From NCBI RefSeq assembly GCF_030397665.1, contig NZ_JAPUBT010000008.1, positions 161,511 through 225,510 of the forward strand: DNA of 64,000 nt, in the 5' to 3' direction. Source of the DNA: Janthinobacterium sp. SUN073. Lineage in GTDB: Bacteria > Pseudomonadota > Gammaproteobacteria > Burkholderiales > Burkholderiaceae_D. Position numbers and translations under genes: made by a program. Shown here piece by piece: positions 51,244-60,240 of this stretch. The stretch's first letter is position 1; each line of letters begins with the position of its first letter. The notes below the pieces were generated by a model that was given only the letters and a program-made list of their open reading frames with translations, was not told the DNA's origin and ran no database searches.

Positions 51244-52791
51244 TTAGCGGTGCATCATTTCGGGTGACGAAAGCAAGAAGGTGTTCCACTCCTGCGGTGA
51301 AGCGGCTTGCTCCAGGGCCTGGCGCGTGGCCGGGCTCAAGGTCGGCTGCAGCGACTGGTAGTACAGGGCGCTGGCCAGCTGGGGAAACGCGACCTTTTCC
51401 TGCGGCTGCGGGCCATCCGTCTTGAACAGGCCGGCGCTGCCCGAACCGATGGTGCGGGCGATATCGAAACGCGTCGTCATCTGGCCGGGGCTGGCCCAGG
51501 AGGCATCCGTCAGCGGATAGCCATCTGGCGTCTGGCGTCCGTACAGGGGCTGGCCCATGCGCGAAAGCCAGTTCAGCATGGGCCCCGCGTTCAGGATGGG
51601 CTTGTCGTCATAGCTGAGGCGCACGGCCGACACCACATAATGCATGGGGTCCTTGAATTTCTTGCCCAGCGACTGCCTGAATTCGGGACTGTTGAACATG
51701 GTCTGCAGCACATCGGCGATCATGCCGTCGCTGTGCTGGAAGGTGGTGGCCATGCGCGCCACCAGCGGCTCTGGCGGATTGTCGCCCACGAAATACTGGG
51801 CCAGCTTGGCACTGATAAAGTGCGCGGTGGCGGGACTGCGGCTGAGGCGGTCCAGCGCTTCGTCGAGTTCGGCCAGCCCCCTGCCCTTCACCGTTTGCCC
51901 GAGGAATTGCTTGTCGCCGTAATCGTGGCGGTTCGGGTTGAACTCGAACAAGCCCCGGCGCACGTATTGCGATTGCAGCGCCGGTTTGACTTTCGGCGTG
52001 TCGGGTCCCAGATTAACGCCCACGCCCGTCAGGATGCGCGCCAGTTCCTGCACGTCCGTCTGGCTGTAGCCGCCGTTGACGCCCAGCGTGTGCAGCTCCA
52101 TCAGCTCGCGCGCATAGTTTTCATTGATGCGCTTGACGGCGTTGGCTTCATTGTCCAGATAGCGCAACATGGCCGGATGGTGGACGGTCGCACCCAGCAA
52201 GTCGCGAAATTTCCCCAGGGCATGCGGCGCGATGGCGTTCGCCTCGTAATCGCCCACCATGGCGCGCAAGTTGTGCTTGCCCTGGTGCACGCTGAAATGG
52301 TTGAGCCAGAACCAGCTCAGCTGTTGCTGCAGCTGGTTCGGCGAATACACGTCCAGCAACAGGGAACGCGTGGCCGCCTCGCGCGCCAGGCGGTTGAGTT
52401 CCTGCTGGTAATCCTTTTGCGCCTGCTGCTTCGCCATGTCGTCCATGACGGCGGCCGACTCCTTGCGCTTTTGCTCCATCGACATCACCAATTGATCCAG
52501 CGGCACCTGGCTGATCGTCATGGCGTCGATCTGCGCCTGCACGGCAGGCGGCAAGGTCGTTTTTCCTGGGTGCAACTGCGCCTGCAGGTAAGCGTTCCAG
52601 CCTTGCGCCTGCAACTGGCGCACGCTGCCCCCATTCACGCCCCAGCTGACCCGTTCCAGCATGGCGATGCCTTGCGCGGCATTGTCGGGCGCGGCGGCGG
52701 CATGCTGCGCGGCCGGCGGTGCCGTCGCGGCACAGCCGGCCAGCAACAGCAGGCACATCAAGGTCGTCGGCAACAGTCGGTTCGGGCTCAT
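51244..52791 (-). CDS. DUF1800 lipoprotein
   Basis: A 515-residue lipoprotein (lipobox LLAGC after MSPNRLLPTTLMCLL). The DUF1800 body starts with LERVSWGVNGGSVRQLQAQGWNAYLQAQLHP and includes SPNQLQQQLSWFWLNHFSVHQGK and LMELHTLGVNGGYSQTDVQELARILTGVGV, typical of the family. Function unknown; it is partnered with the Tat-exported DUF1501 protein, with which it probably forms an envelope system. AAGGA five bases before the ATG. First gene of the two-gene operon. Confidence 0.92.
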   Translation of the reverse strand: MSPNRLLPTTLMCLLLLAGCAATAPPAAQHAAAAPDNAAQGIAMLERVSWGVNGGSVRQLQAQGWNAYLQAQLHPGKTTLPPAVQAQIDAMTISQVPLDQLVMSMEQKRKESAAVMDDMAKQQAQKDYQQELNRLAREAATRSLLLDVYSPNQLQQQLSWFWLNHFSVHQGKHNLRAMVGDYEANAIAPHALGKFRDLLGATVHHPAMLRYLDNEANAVKRINENYARELMELHTLGVNGGYSQTDVQELARILTGVGVNLGPDTPKVKPALQSQYVRRGLFEFNPNRHDYGDKQFLGQTVKGRGLAELDEALDRLSRSPATAHFISAKLAQYFVGDNPPEPLVARMATTFQHSDGMIADVLQTMFNSPEFRQSLGKKFKDPMHYVVSAVRLSYDDKPILNAGPMLNWLSRMGQPLYGRQTPDGYPLTDASWASPGQMTTRFDIARTIGSGSAGLFKTDGPQPQEKVAFPQLASALYYQSLQPTLSPATRQALEQAASPQEWNTFLLSSPEMMHR

Positions 52792-52896
52792 GGCTATCCT
52801 TCAAGCGGTTTCATGCAGAATGCCTGAGGGTACGCCCAGGTTGACCCGCGCATGATTGCCATTTGCAACGAGTTGTAATCAATGCTGCCATTTTCA

Positions 52897-53793
52897 TCAT
52901 TCCGCACACTTGTCGCGCAGGAAATCGCGCAGCTGCAGCACCAGCGGCGTCACCTGGGCCCGGTGCATGCACACCAGCTGCAAGGGCGTGGCCTCGCCCG
53001 CCACCTCGGGCAGCAGCACCTCCAGGCGGCCGGCCGCCACGTCGCCGGCAACGTCTAGCCGCGATTTATAGGCGATGCCCAGTCCCGCCACGGCCCAGCG
53101 GCGCACGAGGTCGGCATCGTCTGCACTGCGGTTGCCACTCACTTGCACGGTGACTTGCTCGCGCTGGGGCAGGCGGTAAAAGGTCCAGCGGTCATGCATG
53201 CCATCTTCCAGCGCGAAGCGCAGGCAATTGCGCTGCGACAAGTCTTCCAGCGCCAGCAGGGGGCCGTATTCACGCAGATAAGCGGGCGAAGCCACCAGCA
53301 CCCGGTCGTTGGCGGGGGCGATGGGCATGGCGACCATGGACGAATCGTCCTGCTGGCCGTAACGCAGGGCAATATCGACTTGCTGGCGCACCATGTCGGC
53401 CACCCGGTCGCTGACGCTGAGCTGGTACTGCAGCTTCGGGTGGCGCGACTGGAATTCGTCCAGCCAGCCCAGCATCAGGTTGCGACCCAGGTCGGACGGC
53501 ATGGCAATTTTCAAGGTTCCGCCGAAACTGCCCTTACCGGCCAACAGCGCGTCGTGGCCCGCGCGCAGCAGGCGCAAGGCTTCGCGCGCGTGTTCCAGGT
53601 ATTGCGTGCCTTCCGGCGTCAGGCTCAGTGAACGCGTTGTGCGGGTCAGCAGGCGCAAGCCCAGCTCCCCTTCCAGGCGCTTGACGGCGGCGCTGGCCAG
53701 CGCGGGCGAAATGCCGATCTCGCGCGCGGCCGCCGACAGGCTGCCCCGGTCGGCCGTGCGGACAAACACCTGCAAGTCATCGAGTCGCAGCAA
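52897..53793 (-). CDS. LysR-family regulator, divergent to dehydrogenase
   Basis: A 298-residue LysR regulator with an N-terminal winged helix (LDDLQVFVRTADRGSLSAAAREIGISPALASAAVKRLEGELGLRLLTRTTRSLSLT) and a periplasmic-binding-like effector domain. It is transcribed away from a medium-chain dehydrogenase gene with 105 bases between starts, the standard arrangement in which the regulator controls its neighbour and itself from the shared spacer. Effector unknown. A similar module lies at 59133-61164. Confidence 0.9.
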   Translation of the reverse strand: MLRLDDLQVFVRTADRGSLSAAAREIGISPALASAAVKRLEGELGLRLLTRTTRSLSLTPEGTQYLEHAREALRLLRAGHDALLAGKGSFGGTLKIAMPSDLGRNLMLGWLDEFQSRHPKLQYQLSVSDRVADMVRQQVDIALRYGQQDDSSMVAMPIAPANDRVLVASPAYLREYGPLLALEDLSQRNCLRFALEDGMHDRWTFYRLPQREQVTVQVSGNRSADDADLVRRWAVAGLGIAYKSRLDVAGDVAAGRLEVLLPEVAGEATPLQLVCMHRAQVTPLVLQLRDFLRDKCAE

Positions 53794-53898
53794 TTTTCAG
53801 CATTCCTTTGAAAGTGTTTCGGTACGCGCCCTCTTTTTCCCGGACGCGAAAGCAACCATCATACGTCATCGCCTTCCCACTCTAGCCCAAGGATTAGC

Positions 53899-54915
53899 AT
53901 GAAAGCCATCGCCTACCACCACAGCCTGCCCATCACGGATGCAGCCGCCCTGCTCGACATCGAGCTGCCAATGCCCGTCGCCACGGGGCGCGACCTGCTC
54001 GTCGCCGTCAAGGCCATCTCCGTCAACCCCGTCGACGCCAAGGTGCGCAAGAACCGCGCGCCGAAAGAGGGCCAGCCGGAAGTGCTGGGCTGGGATGCGG
54101 CTGGCGTCGTCACGGCCGTCGGCCCCGACGTGACGCTGTTCCAGGTGGGCGACAAGGTCTGGTACGCGGGCGCCATCAACCGCCCCGGCAGCAACAGCGA
54201 ATTCCAGCTGGTCGACGAGCGCATCGTCGGCCACATGCCCGCCAGCCTGGACTTTGCCCCCGCCGCCGCCCTGCCCTTGACGGCGATTACCGCCTGGGAA
54301 TTGCTGTTCGACCGCCTGCAGCTCAGCCGCGACAAGAGTCTGACAGGCAAGTCCCTGCTGGTGATCGGCGCGGCCGGCGGCGTCGGCTCCGTGCTGGTGC
54401 AGTTGGCGCGTCAATTGACGGGCGTCACCATCATCGGCACGGCCTCGCGCGCGGAAACGGCTGACTGGGTCAGGGAACTGGGTGCCCACCACGTGATCGA
54501 CCACAGCTTGCCGCTGGCGGGGGAAATCACGCGCCTGGGCTTGCCGCCCGTCGATTACGTGATCAGCCTGAACCAGACCGACAAGCATTTCGAGCAAATC
54601 GTGGAACTGATCGCGCCGCAAGGCAAGTTCGCCCTGATCGACGACCCCGAGCACATCGACGTGCGCAAGTTCAAGGGCAAGAGCGTGTCCTTGCACTGGG
54701 AACTGATGTTTACCCGTTCGCTGTTCCAGACGGCCGACATGGTCAAACAGCATGAACTGCTGGAAGAACTGGCGCAGCTGGTGGATGCGGGCACCATCAA
54801 GACCACCCTGGCCGAGCGCTTCGGCACGATCAATGCGGCGAATTTGAAACGCGCGCATGCCTTATTGGAAAGCAATACCGCCAAGGGCAAGATCGTGCTG
54901 GAAAATTTTAATTAA
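53899..54915 (+). CDS. Medium-chain dehydrogenase/quinone oxidoreductase
   Basis: A 338-residue MDR-superfamily protein of the zinc-binding alcohol dehydrogenase family group that in fact lacks the structural-zinc Cys cluster. The cofactor fold shows GAAGGVGSVLVQLARQLTG, an NADPH-type Rossmann motif. N-terminal sequence MKAIAYHHSLPITDAAALLDIELPMP and SVNPVDAKVRK are typical. AAGGA five bases before the ATG. Its stop abuts the convergent glycerate kinase stop. Paralogous to the protein at 59133-60143. Confidence 0.87.
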   Translation: MKAIAYHHSLPITDAAALLDIELPMPVATGRDLLVAVKAISVNPVDAKVRKNRAPKEGQPEVLGWDAAGVVTAVGPDVTLFQVGDKVWYAGAINRPGSNSEFQLVDERIVGHMPASLDFAPAAALPLTAITAWELLFDRLQLSRDKSLTGKSLLVIGAAGGVGSVLVQLARQLTGVTIIGTASRAETADWVRELGAHHVIDHSLPLAGEITRLGLPPVDYVISLNQTDKHFEQIVELIAPQGKFALIDDPEHIDVRKFKGKSVSLHWELMFTRSLFQTADMVKQHELLEELAQLVDAGTIKTTLAERFGTINAANLKRAHALLESNTAKGKIVLENFN

Positions 54916-56184
54916 TCAGGTAATCAGGATGGCCCGGAAATCATTGACGTTGGTCAATGTCGGGCCAGTGATCACGCTATCTCCCAGCGCCTGGAAGAAG
55001 CCGTGGCCATCGTTGTTGTCGAGGCTCTCGCGCGGCTTGATGCCCAGCGCCCAGGCGCGCTGCAGGGTGTCCGGCGCCAGAAGCGCGCCGGCGATGTCTT
55101 CCTGGCCGTCGACGCCATCCGTGTCGCCGGCCAGCGCGTGGATGCCTTCCTGCCCGTCCAGCGCGATGCCCAGCGCCAGCAAAAATTCCACATTGCGGCC
55201 GCCGCGGCCATTGCCGCGCACGGTGACCGTCGTTTCGCCGCCCGACAGCAGCACGCACGGGGCGGGAAACGGCTGGCCCCGCATGGCCGTTTGCAGCGCG
55301 ATGCCGGCCATGACTTTCCCCACGTCGCGCGCCTCCCCTTCCAGGCTGTCGCCTAATATACACGGTGTGATACCGGCCGCGCGCGCCACGGCTGCCGCCG
55401 CTTCCAGCGCCATCTGCGGCGTGGCGACCAGGGTCGTGCGCGTGCGCGCCAGACGCGGATCGTCGGGTTTCACGGATTCGCCGCGCCCGCTTTCCAGCAC
55501 CGCGCGCAAGCTGTTCGGCAAGTCGATGCCGTAGCGGCGCACGATGGCCAGCGCGTCCTCGCAGGTGGTGGCGTCGCCTACCGTGGGACCGGAAGCGATA
55601 TCGCCCAGCTTGTCGCCGGGCACGTCGGAAATGGCCAAAGTGATGACTTGCGCCGGATGGCAAGCGGCCGCCAGACGCCCGCCCTTGATGGCCGACAAAT
55701 GGCGGCGCACGCAATTCATTTCGCCGATGGTAGCGCCCGAGGCCAGCAGCGCGCGGTTCAAGGCTTGCTTGTCTTCCAGGCTGATGCCGTCCAGCGGCAA
55801 GGCCAGCAGCGACGAGCCGCCGCCCGAAATCAAACACAGCACCGTGTCGTCCGCCTGCAAATTCCCCACCAGGTCGAGCATGCGCTGCGCGGCCTGCATG
55901 CCGGCCGCATCCGGCACGGGGTGCGACGCTTCCACGATCTCGATGCGCACACACGGCACGGCGTAACCGTAGCGCGTCACCACCAGTCCGGACAGGGGAC
56001 CAGGCCAATGCTGTTCCACGGCTTGCGCCATGGCGGCCGACGCCTTGCCGGCGCCGATGACGATCAGCCGTCCCTCGGGCGCGGGCGGCAGATGGGGCGG
56101 GATGCAGTGCGATGGCTGGGCCGCTTCGATGGCGGCCTGGAACATGGCTTGCAGCAAGGCGCGCGGCGCTGGGGTGGTCGTCAT
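54916..56184 (-). CDS. Glycerate 2-kinase / MOFRL family (TtuD-like)
   Basis: A 422-residue enzyme often annotated hydroxypyruvate reductase but belonging to the glycerate kinase (GckA/TtuD) family. Visible marks are [13 protein letters not shown] in the N-terminal half and [20 protein letters not shown] with [16 protein letters not shown] in the C-terminal MOFRL part. It phosphorylates glycerate in glyoxylate/tartrate metabolism. Start at the ATG at 56184 because GAGGAG lies six bases before it; the frame stays open upstream but without a site. It neighbours no other glycerate-pathway gene here. Confidence 0.88.
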   Translation of the reverse strand: MTTTPAPRALLQAMFQAAIEAAQPSHCIPPHLPPAPEGRLIVIGAGKASAAMAQAVEQHWPGPLSGLVVTRYGYAVPCVRIEIVEASHPVPDAAGMQAAQRMLDLVGNLQADDTVLCLISGGGSSLLALPLDGISLEDKQALNRALLASGATIGEMNCVRRHLSAIKGGRLAAACHPAQVITLAISDVPGDKLGDIASGPTVGDATTCEDALAIVRRYGIDLPNSLRAVLESGRGESVKPDDPRLARTRTTLVATPQMALEAAAAVARAAGITPCILGDSLEGEARDVGKVMAGIALQTAMRGQPFPAPCVLLSGGETTVTVRGNGRGGRNVEFLLALGIALDGQEGIHALAGDTDGVDGQEDIAGALLAPDTLQRAWALGIKPRESLDNNDGHGFFQALGDSVITGPTLTNVNDFRAILIT

Positions 56185-56274
56185 GGTGTTCTCCTCGGGT
56201 ATCCGAACCCGATCATAGCAGGGACGTGGCCGCCCGGAGGCTACAATGGCGGCAAGATTACTCACAGGAATGCA

Positions 56275-56628
56275 ATGAACGACGCCATCGAATGGACCAG
56301 TCTTGCCCGCACTTTCGGGCTATTTACCGTCACGGCCGTGGCCGAACTGCTGGGCTGCTACCTGCCCATGCTGTGGCTGAGCAACAAGGGCAGCGCCTGG
56401 CTGCTGTTGCCGGCCGCCATCAGCCTCTTGATCTTCGTGTGGCTGCTGACCTTGCATCCGGCCGCCAGCGGCCGGGTGTATGCCACGTATGGCGCCATCT
56501 ATATCGCCACGGCGCTGGGGTGGCTGTGGCTGGTGGACGGCATCACGCCCGCCTGGACGGATGTGACGGGCGTGGGCCTGGCCCTGGCCGGCGCCGCCGT
56601 CATTGCCATGGGGCACAAAACGGCTTGA
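56275..56628 (+). CDS. ynfA: YnfA/UPF0060 membrane protein
   Basis: A 117-residue protein with four helices, the small-multidrug-resistance-like size and layout of YnfA. Characteristic pieces are [41 protein letters not shown] and [18 protein letters not shown]. YnfA proteins are implicated in efflux of small molecules. AGGA precedes the ATG at 56275, which I selected because upstream in-frame sequence is the reverse of the glycerate kinase gene. Confidence 0.88.
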   Translation: MNDAIEWTSLARTFGLFTVTAVAELLGCYLPMLWLSNKGSAWLLLPAAISLLIFVWLLTLHPAASGRVYATYGAIYIATALGWLWLVDGITPAWTDVTGVGLALAGAAVIAMGHKTA

Positions 56629-56634
56629 CGTGCA

Positions 56635-57036
56635 TCAGGCAGCATGCGCGCGGAAGTTTGTTTCCGCCGACCACACGGCGCTGGCGCGGGCCAGCAATAC
56701 GGCTTCGCCATCGGCCAGCCAGTCGTCCGCATCGGCAATCTTCCACATGGCTTGCAGCAGTTTGCGGCGCAAGTCGGGATCATCGATTTCATCGAGCAGG
56801 CTGTCGATCACGCCATTGGCCAGTTGCACCGCGCCATGCACGGTCGAGGTCAGCATGTCGTCGCACAAGTCTTGCAGCAACTGCTGAAAAGCGGCCGGCG
56901 CCAGGTCGATATGTTCGAGGATCTTGCTGCGGTGCATCGCTTGCAGCTCGGCGCTGGCCAGGTTGCCATCGACTACCATCATCAGGGCCAGAATACGTCC
57001 CGCTGCCTGGGGACTGTTCGCTTCATAAGTACGCAT
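56635..57036 (-). CDS. TerB-like protein
   Basis: A 133-residue all-helical protein with the TerB/DjlA pattern: RILALMMVVDGNLASAEL near the N-terminus and a second IADADDWLADGEAVLL acidic helix pair, which binds metal in TerB proteins. It follows the TerC gene by 69 bases on the same strand, so the two probably form a tellurite-resistance/metal-type operon. Only a weak GAGAAAG ribosome site is seen. Confidence 0.8.
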   Translation of the reverse strand: MRTYEANSPQAAGRILALMMVVDGNLASAELQAMHRSKILEHIDLAPAAFQQLLQDLCDDMLTSTVHGAVQLANGVIDSLLDEIDDPDLRRKLLQAMWKIADADDWLADGEAVLLARASAVWSAETNFRAHAA

Positions 57037-57105
57037 GATTTTCTACTTTCTCAGTTAATTAAATAAAGAGCGCGCCACCGCCATGCGGGGCGCGCCGTAC
57101 TGCAT

Positions 57106-58068
57106 TTACTTTTTGTCGCTGCGGGTGATGAACACGCTCGCCACGCAACTCGATACGATCAGCACTGCCACCACCAGCAACGAAGCTTCCACCGGCACGT
57201 GGTACCACGGCATGATCAGCATCTTGGCGCCGATGAACACCAGCACCATCGCCAGGCCATACTTGAGCATGTGGAAGCGGTCAGCCACATCCACCAGCAG
57301 GAAGTACAGGGCACGCAATCCCATGATGGCGAACAGGTTCGACGTGAAGACGATGAACGGGTCCGTCGTGATGGCGAAAATCGCCGGGATCGAATCGACC
57401 GCGAAGACCAGGTCCGTCACCTCGATCAGGATCAGCACCAGGAACAGCGGCGTGACGTAACGCAAACCGCCCTTTGCCACGAAGAAACGCTCGCCATGGT
57501 CGCCGTCCGCTACCCGCAAGTGGCGGCGGGCAAAGCGCAGCACGGGATTGTTCGCCACATCCGGCTCTGCATCGGCCGCCACCAGCATGCGCATGCCGGT
57601 AATCAACAGGAACGCGCCAAACAGGTACAGCACCCAGCTGAACTCGCTTACCACCCATGCGCCGGCCATGATCATCACGGCACGCATGACGATCGCGCCC
57701 AGCACGCCATAAATCAACACCCGGCGCTGGTACTGGATCGGCACCTGGAAGGCGCTGAAGATCAGCAGGAAGACGAACACGTTATCGACCGACAGCGCTT
57801 TCTCGATCAGGTAGCCGGAGAAAAACTCCAGCGCCTTCTGGTTGGCGATCTCGGGTCCGGCCGTGCCGTTCAGATACCACCACAGGCCACCGTTGAACAG
57901 CAGGGCCAGGCTGACCCACACCAGCGACCACGTCGCCGCTTCCTTGATGCTGACCTTGTGCGCCTTGTTGCCGCCGAAGACGAACAAGTCCAGCGCCAGC
58001 ATCACCAGAACAAAGGCGATGAAGCCGGCCCACATGGGTGCCGTTGCAATACTCTCCAGGCCGTTCAT
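57106..58068 (-). CDS. TerC-family membrane protein (Alx-like)
   Basis: A 320-residue protein with nine or so helices. Conserved acidic residues in helices are visible in LIEKALSVDNVFVFLLIFSAF and EVTDLVFAVDSIPAIFAITTDPFIVFTSN, as in the Mn2+-linked Alx/TerC proteins. GGAGG six bases before the ATG at 58068 fixes the start; an upstream in-frame ATG would add an unlikely tail. The divergent NhaR-like gene starts 158 bases away, across a spacer rich in TCGAA motifs. Confidence 0.9.
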   Translation of the reverse strand: MNGLESIATAPMWAGFIAFVLVMLALDLFVFGGNKAHKVSIKEAATWSLVWVSLALLFNGGLWWYLNGTAGPEIANQKALEFFSGYLIEKALSVDNVFVFLLIFSAFQVPIQYQRRVLIYGVLGAIVMRAVMIMAGAWVVSEFSWVLYLFGAFLLITGMRMLVAADAEPDVANNPVLRFARRHLRVADGDHGERFFVAKGGLRYVTPLFLVLILIEVTDLVFAVDSIPAIFAITTDPFIVFTSNLFAIMGLRALYFLLVDVADRFHMLKYGLAMVLVFIGAKMLIMPWYHVPVEASLLVVAVLIVSSCVASVFITRSDKK

Positions 58069-58182
58069 CGGTGGCCTCCGCAACTGTCTGTTTGTATCCT
58101 GATGCCCATGGCACTCTCCTTGCATGAATTGAGCAGCCATCATAGTCTGAATATAAACATCGAACAAATCGAATATAATTTA

Positions 58183-58211
58183 CGAATACATCGAAAAATT
58201 CGATGTATTCG
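58183..58211. promoter_or_regulatory. 29-base palindrome before nhaR-like gene
   Basis: CGAATACATCGAA-AAA-TTCGATGTATTCG: 13-base perfect arms, 14 bases before the ATG at 58226. Further ATCGAA copies lie at 58159-58164 and 58168-58173. The array looks like a regulator binding region in the terC/nhaR spacer and could also fold in mRNA near the ribosome site (AGGGA, 58216-58220). Confidence 0.65.
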
Positions 58212-58225
58212 CTTCAGGGAAAAGC

Positions 58226-59125
58226 ATGTCGACACTCAACTTCAAGCACTTGCGCTATTTCTGGATGGTGGCCAAGACGGGCAGCATCGCGCGCGCGGCC
58301 GAACAGCTGCACCTGACGCCGCAATCGATCTCCGGCCAGCTGAGCGAGTTTGCCGACACCCTGGGCGTGGAATTGTTCCGCCGCAGCGGGCGCCAGCTGG
58401 AATTGACGGACACGGGCAGGCGCATCCTCAGCCATGCCGAAAGCATTTTCAACACGGGCGATGAACTGCTGGAAATCGTGCGCGACCAGTCGCGCACGGC
58501 GACGACGACGTTTCGCGTGGGCTGCGCCGATTCCGTGTCGAAACTGATCGCTTGCCGCCTGGTCGCACCCGCGCTGGGCCTGGCCGAGCCGCTGCGCATC
58601 ATTTGCCGCGAAGGACGGCTGGCCAGCCTGCTGGCGGACCTGGCGGTGCACCGGCTGGACCTGATCATGGCGGACCGCCCCATGCCCGCCCATTTGAGCG
58701 TGCGCGGCTTTAACCATTTACTGGGCGAAAGCGGCATGACCCTGTTCGGCACGCCAGCGCTGGCCGCCACCCTGACGGGGGACTTTCCGCTATGCCTCGA
58801 CGGCGCGCCGCTGCTGCTGCCAGGCGAAGACTTCGCCATCTACGGGCGCTTGCTGCAATGGCTGGGCGACAATCATCTGCACCCGCGCATCGTGGGCGAG
58901 TTCGACGACAGCGCCATGATGAAGGCCTTCGGCCAGTCCGGCGCCGGCCTGTTCTTTGCGCCCACCGTGATCGCGCCCCAGGTGTGTGAACAGTACGCCG
59001 TGGTGGCGCTGGGGCGGGTCGACAGCCTGGTCGAGCAAGTCTACGCGATCACCACGGAACGGCGCCTGAGCCACCCCGCCACCATCGCCATCAGCCAGAG
59101 CGCGCGGCACGAGCTGTTCGTGTAA
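58226..59125 (+). CDS. nhaR: LysR-family regulator, NhaR-like
   Basis: A 299-residue LysR regulator. Its N-terminus NFKHLRYFWMVAKTGSIARAAEQLHLTPQSISGQL closely follows the NhaR pattern ([31 protein letters not shown] in E. coli, known from memory), the activator of the Na+/H+ antiporter gene. No antiporter is in the window; the divergent gene encodes a TerC-type ion protein, so it may control that instead. AGGGA five bases before the ATG. A large palindrome sits in the leader. Confidence 0.85.
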   Translation: MSTLNFKHLRYFWMVAKTGSIARAAEQLHLTPQSISGQLSEFADTLGVELFRRSGRQLELTDTGRRILSHAESIFNTGDELLEIVRDQSRTATTTFRVGCADSVSKLIACRLVAPALGLAEPLRIICREGRLASLLADLAVHRLDLIMADRPMPAHLSVRGFNHLLGESGMTLFGTPALAATLTGDFPLCLDGAPLLLPGEDFAIYGRLLQWLGDNHLHPRIVGEFDDSAMMKAFGQSGAGLFFAPTVIAPQVCEQYAVVALGRVDSLVEQVYAITTERRLSHPATIAISQSARHELFV

Positions 59126-59132
59126 GCCAGAT

Positions 59133-60143
59133 TCAATCGCTGACGACGATTTTCCCCGGCTGCCCGCCCCGCTGCAGCAGCGCATGCGCGCGCAACACGG
59201 TGGCCGCATCCATGGGCGACAGGCGCTGCCGCACCGTGTGGCGCAGCACGCCGTCGTCCAGCAGCCGCGCCACGCGCTGCAAAATGCGGTGCTGCTCCAG
59301 CATATCGTCGGTAGCAAACAACGGCCGCGTAAACACCATTTCCCAGTGCAGCGAGACACTCTTGCCCTTCAGCGGCGCCGCGTCGAAAACATCGTGGTCG
59401 TCGATGACGGCCAGCTTGCCGTGCGGCGCGATCAGCTCCACCAGCGCCGCGACATGCTGGGCCGTGTGCGACAGGGCGGCGATGTGGCGCACAGGCGCCA
59501 CGTTCAAGGCCGCCACCTGCGCCGCCAGCGGCAGCGTGTGGTCGATCACGTGATGGGCGCCCATGGCGCGGCACCACGCCATGCTGTCGCCGCGCGACGC
59601 CGTGGCGATCACGATAAAACCCGTCAACCGGCGCGCCAACTGGATCAGCATGGAACCGACGCCGCCCGCGCCGCCCAGCACCAGCAGGCTGCCCCGCGGC
59701 TGCACGTCGCCGGGCGCGATGGCAAAACGCTCGAACAGCAATTGCCACGCCGTCAGCGCCGCCAATGGCACGCTGGCCGCCTGCGCAAAGTCCAGCGACG
59801 CCGGCATGGCCCCCGCGATGCGCTCGTCGACCAGGTGATACTCGGCATTGGCGCCCGCGCGGTCGAAGGAGCCCGCGTAATACACGGCTTGCCCCGCCGC
59901 GAACAGGGTCACGTCGCTGCCCACCGCATGCACGGTGCCGGCCGCATCCCAGCCCAGGCTGACAACGTTGTCCGGCACTGTGACCAGCCCGGCGCGCACC
60001 TTGGTGTCGAGCGGGTTGACGCCCACGGCGCGCACCCGCACCAGCACGTCGCGCGGGCCGGGCACGGGCATCGCCCCCTCCACGTCGAACAGGCCATCCT
60101 CGTCGCCCACGCCGCTGCCCTTGTTGAAACCGATCGTCTTCAT
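59133..60143 (-). CDS. Medium-chain dehydrogenase/quinone oxidoreductase, second copy
   Basis: A 336-residue MDR protein paralogous to the one at 53899: the same SVNPVD/GVNPLD-type start (VRVRAVGVNPLDTKVRAG), the Rossmann motif VLGGAGGVGSMLIQLARRLTG and a conserved late segment LKGKSVSLHWEMVFTRPLF. GGAGG lies three bases before the ATG at 60143, close but better than the alternative at 60170. It is divergent from a LysR regulator at 60241. Confidence 0.87.
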   Translation of the reverse strand: MKTIGFNKGSGVGDEDGLFDVEGAMPVPGPRDVLVRVRAVGVNPLDTKVRAGLVTVPDNVVSLGWDAAGTVHAVGSDVTLFAAGQAVYYAGSFDRAGANAEYHLVDERIAGAMPASLDFAQAASVPLAALTAWQLLFERFAIAPGDVQPRGSLLVLGGAGGVGSMLIQLARRLTGFIVIATASRGDSMAWCRAMGAHHVIDHTLPLAAQVAALNVAPVRHIAALSHTAQHVAALVELIAPHGKLAVIDDHDVFDAAPLKGKSVSLHWEMVFTRPLFATDDMLEQHRILQRVARLLDDGVLRHTVRQRLSPMDAATVLRAHALLQRGGQPGKIVVSD

Positions 60144-60240
60144 TGCCTCCCCTTGCAAATAAAAGCCCATGGTAAGCGGCCACGCAACAAAGAAAAATAT
60201 GCTTCAATGCGTTTCACTACTGACCAAACTGTCATGAATC

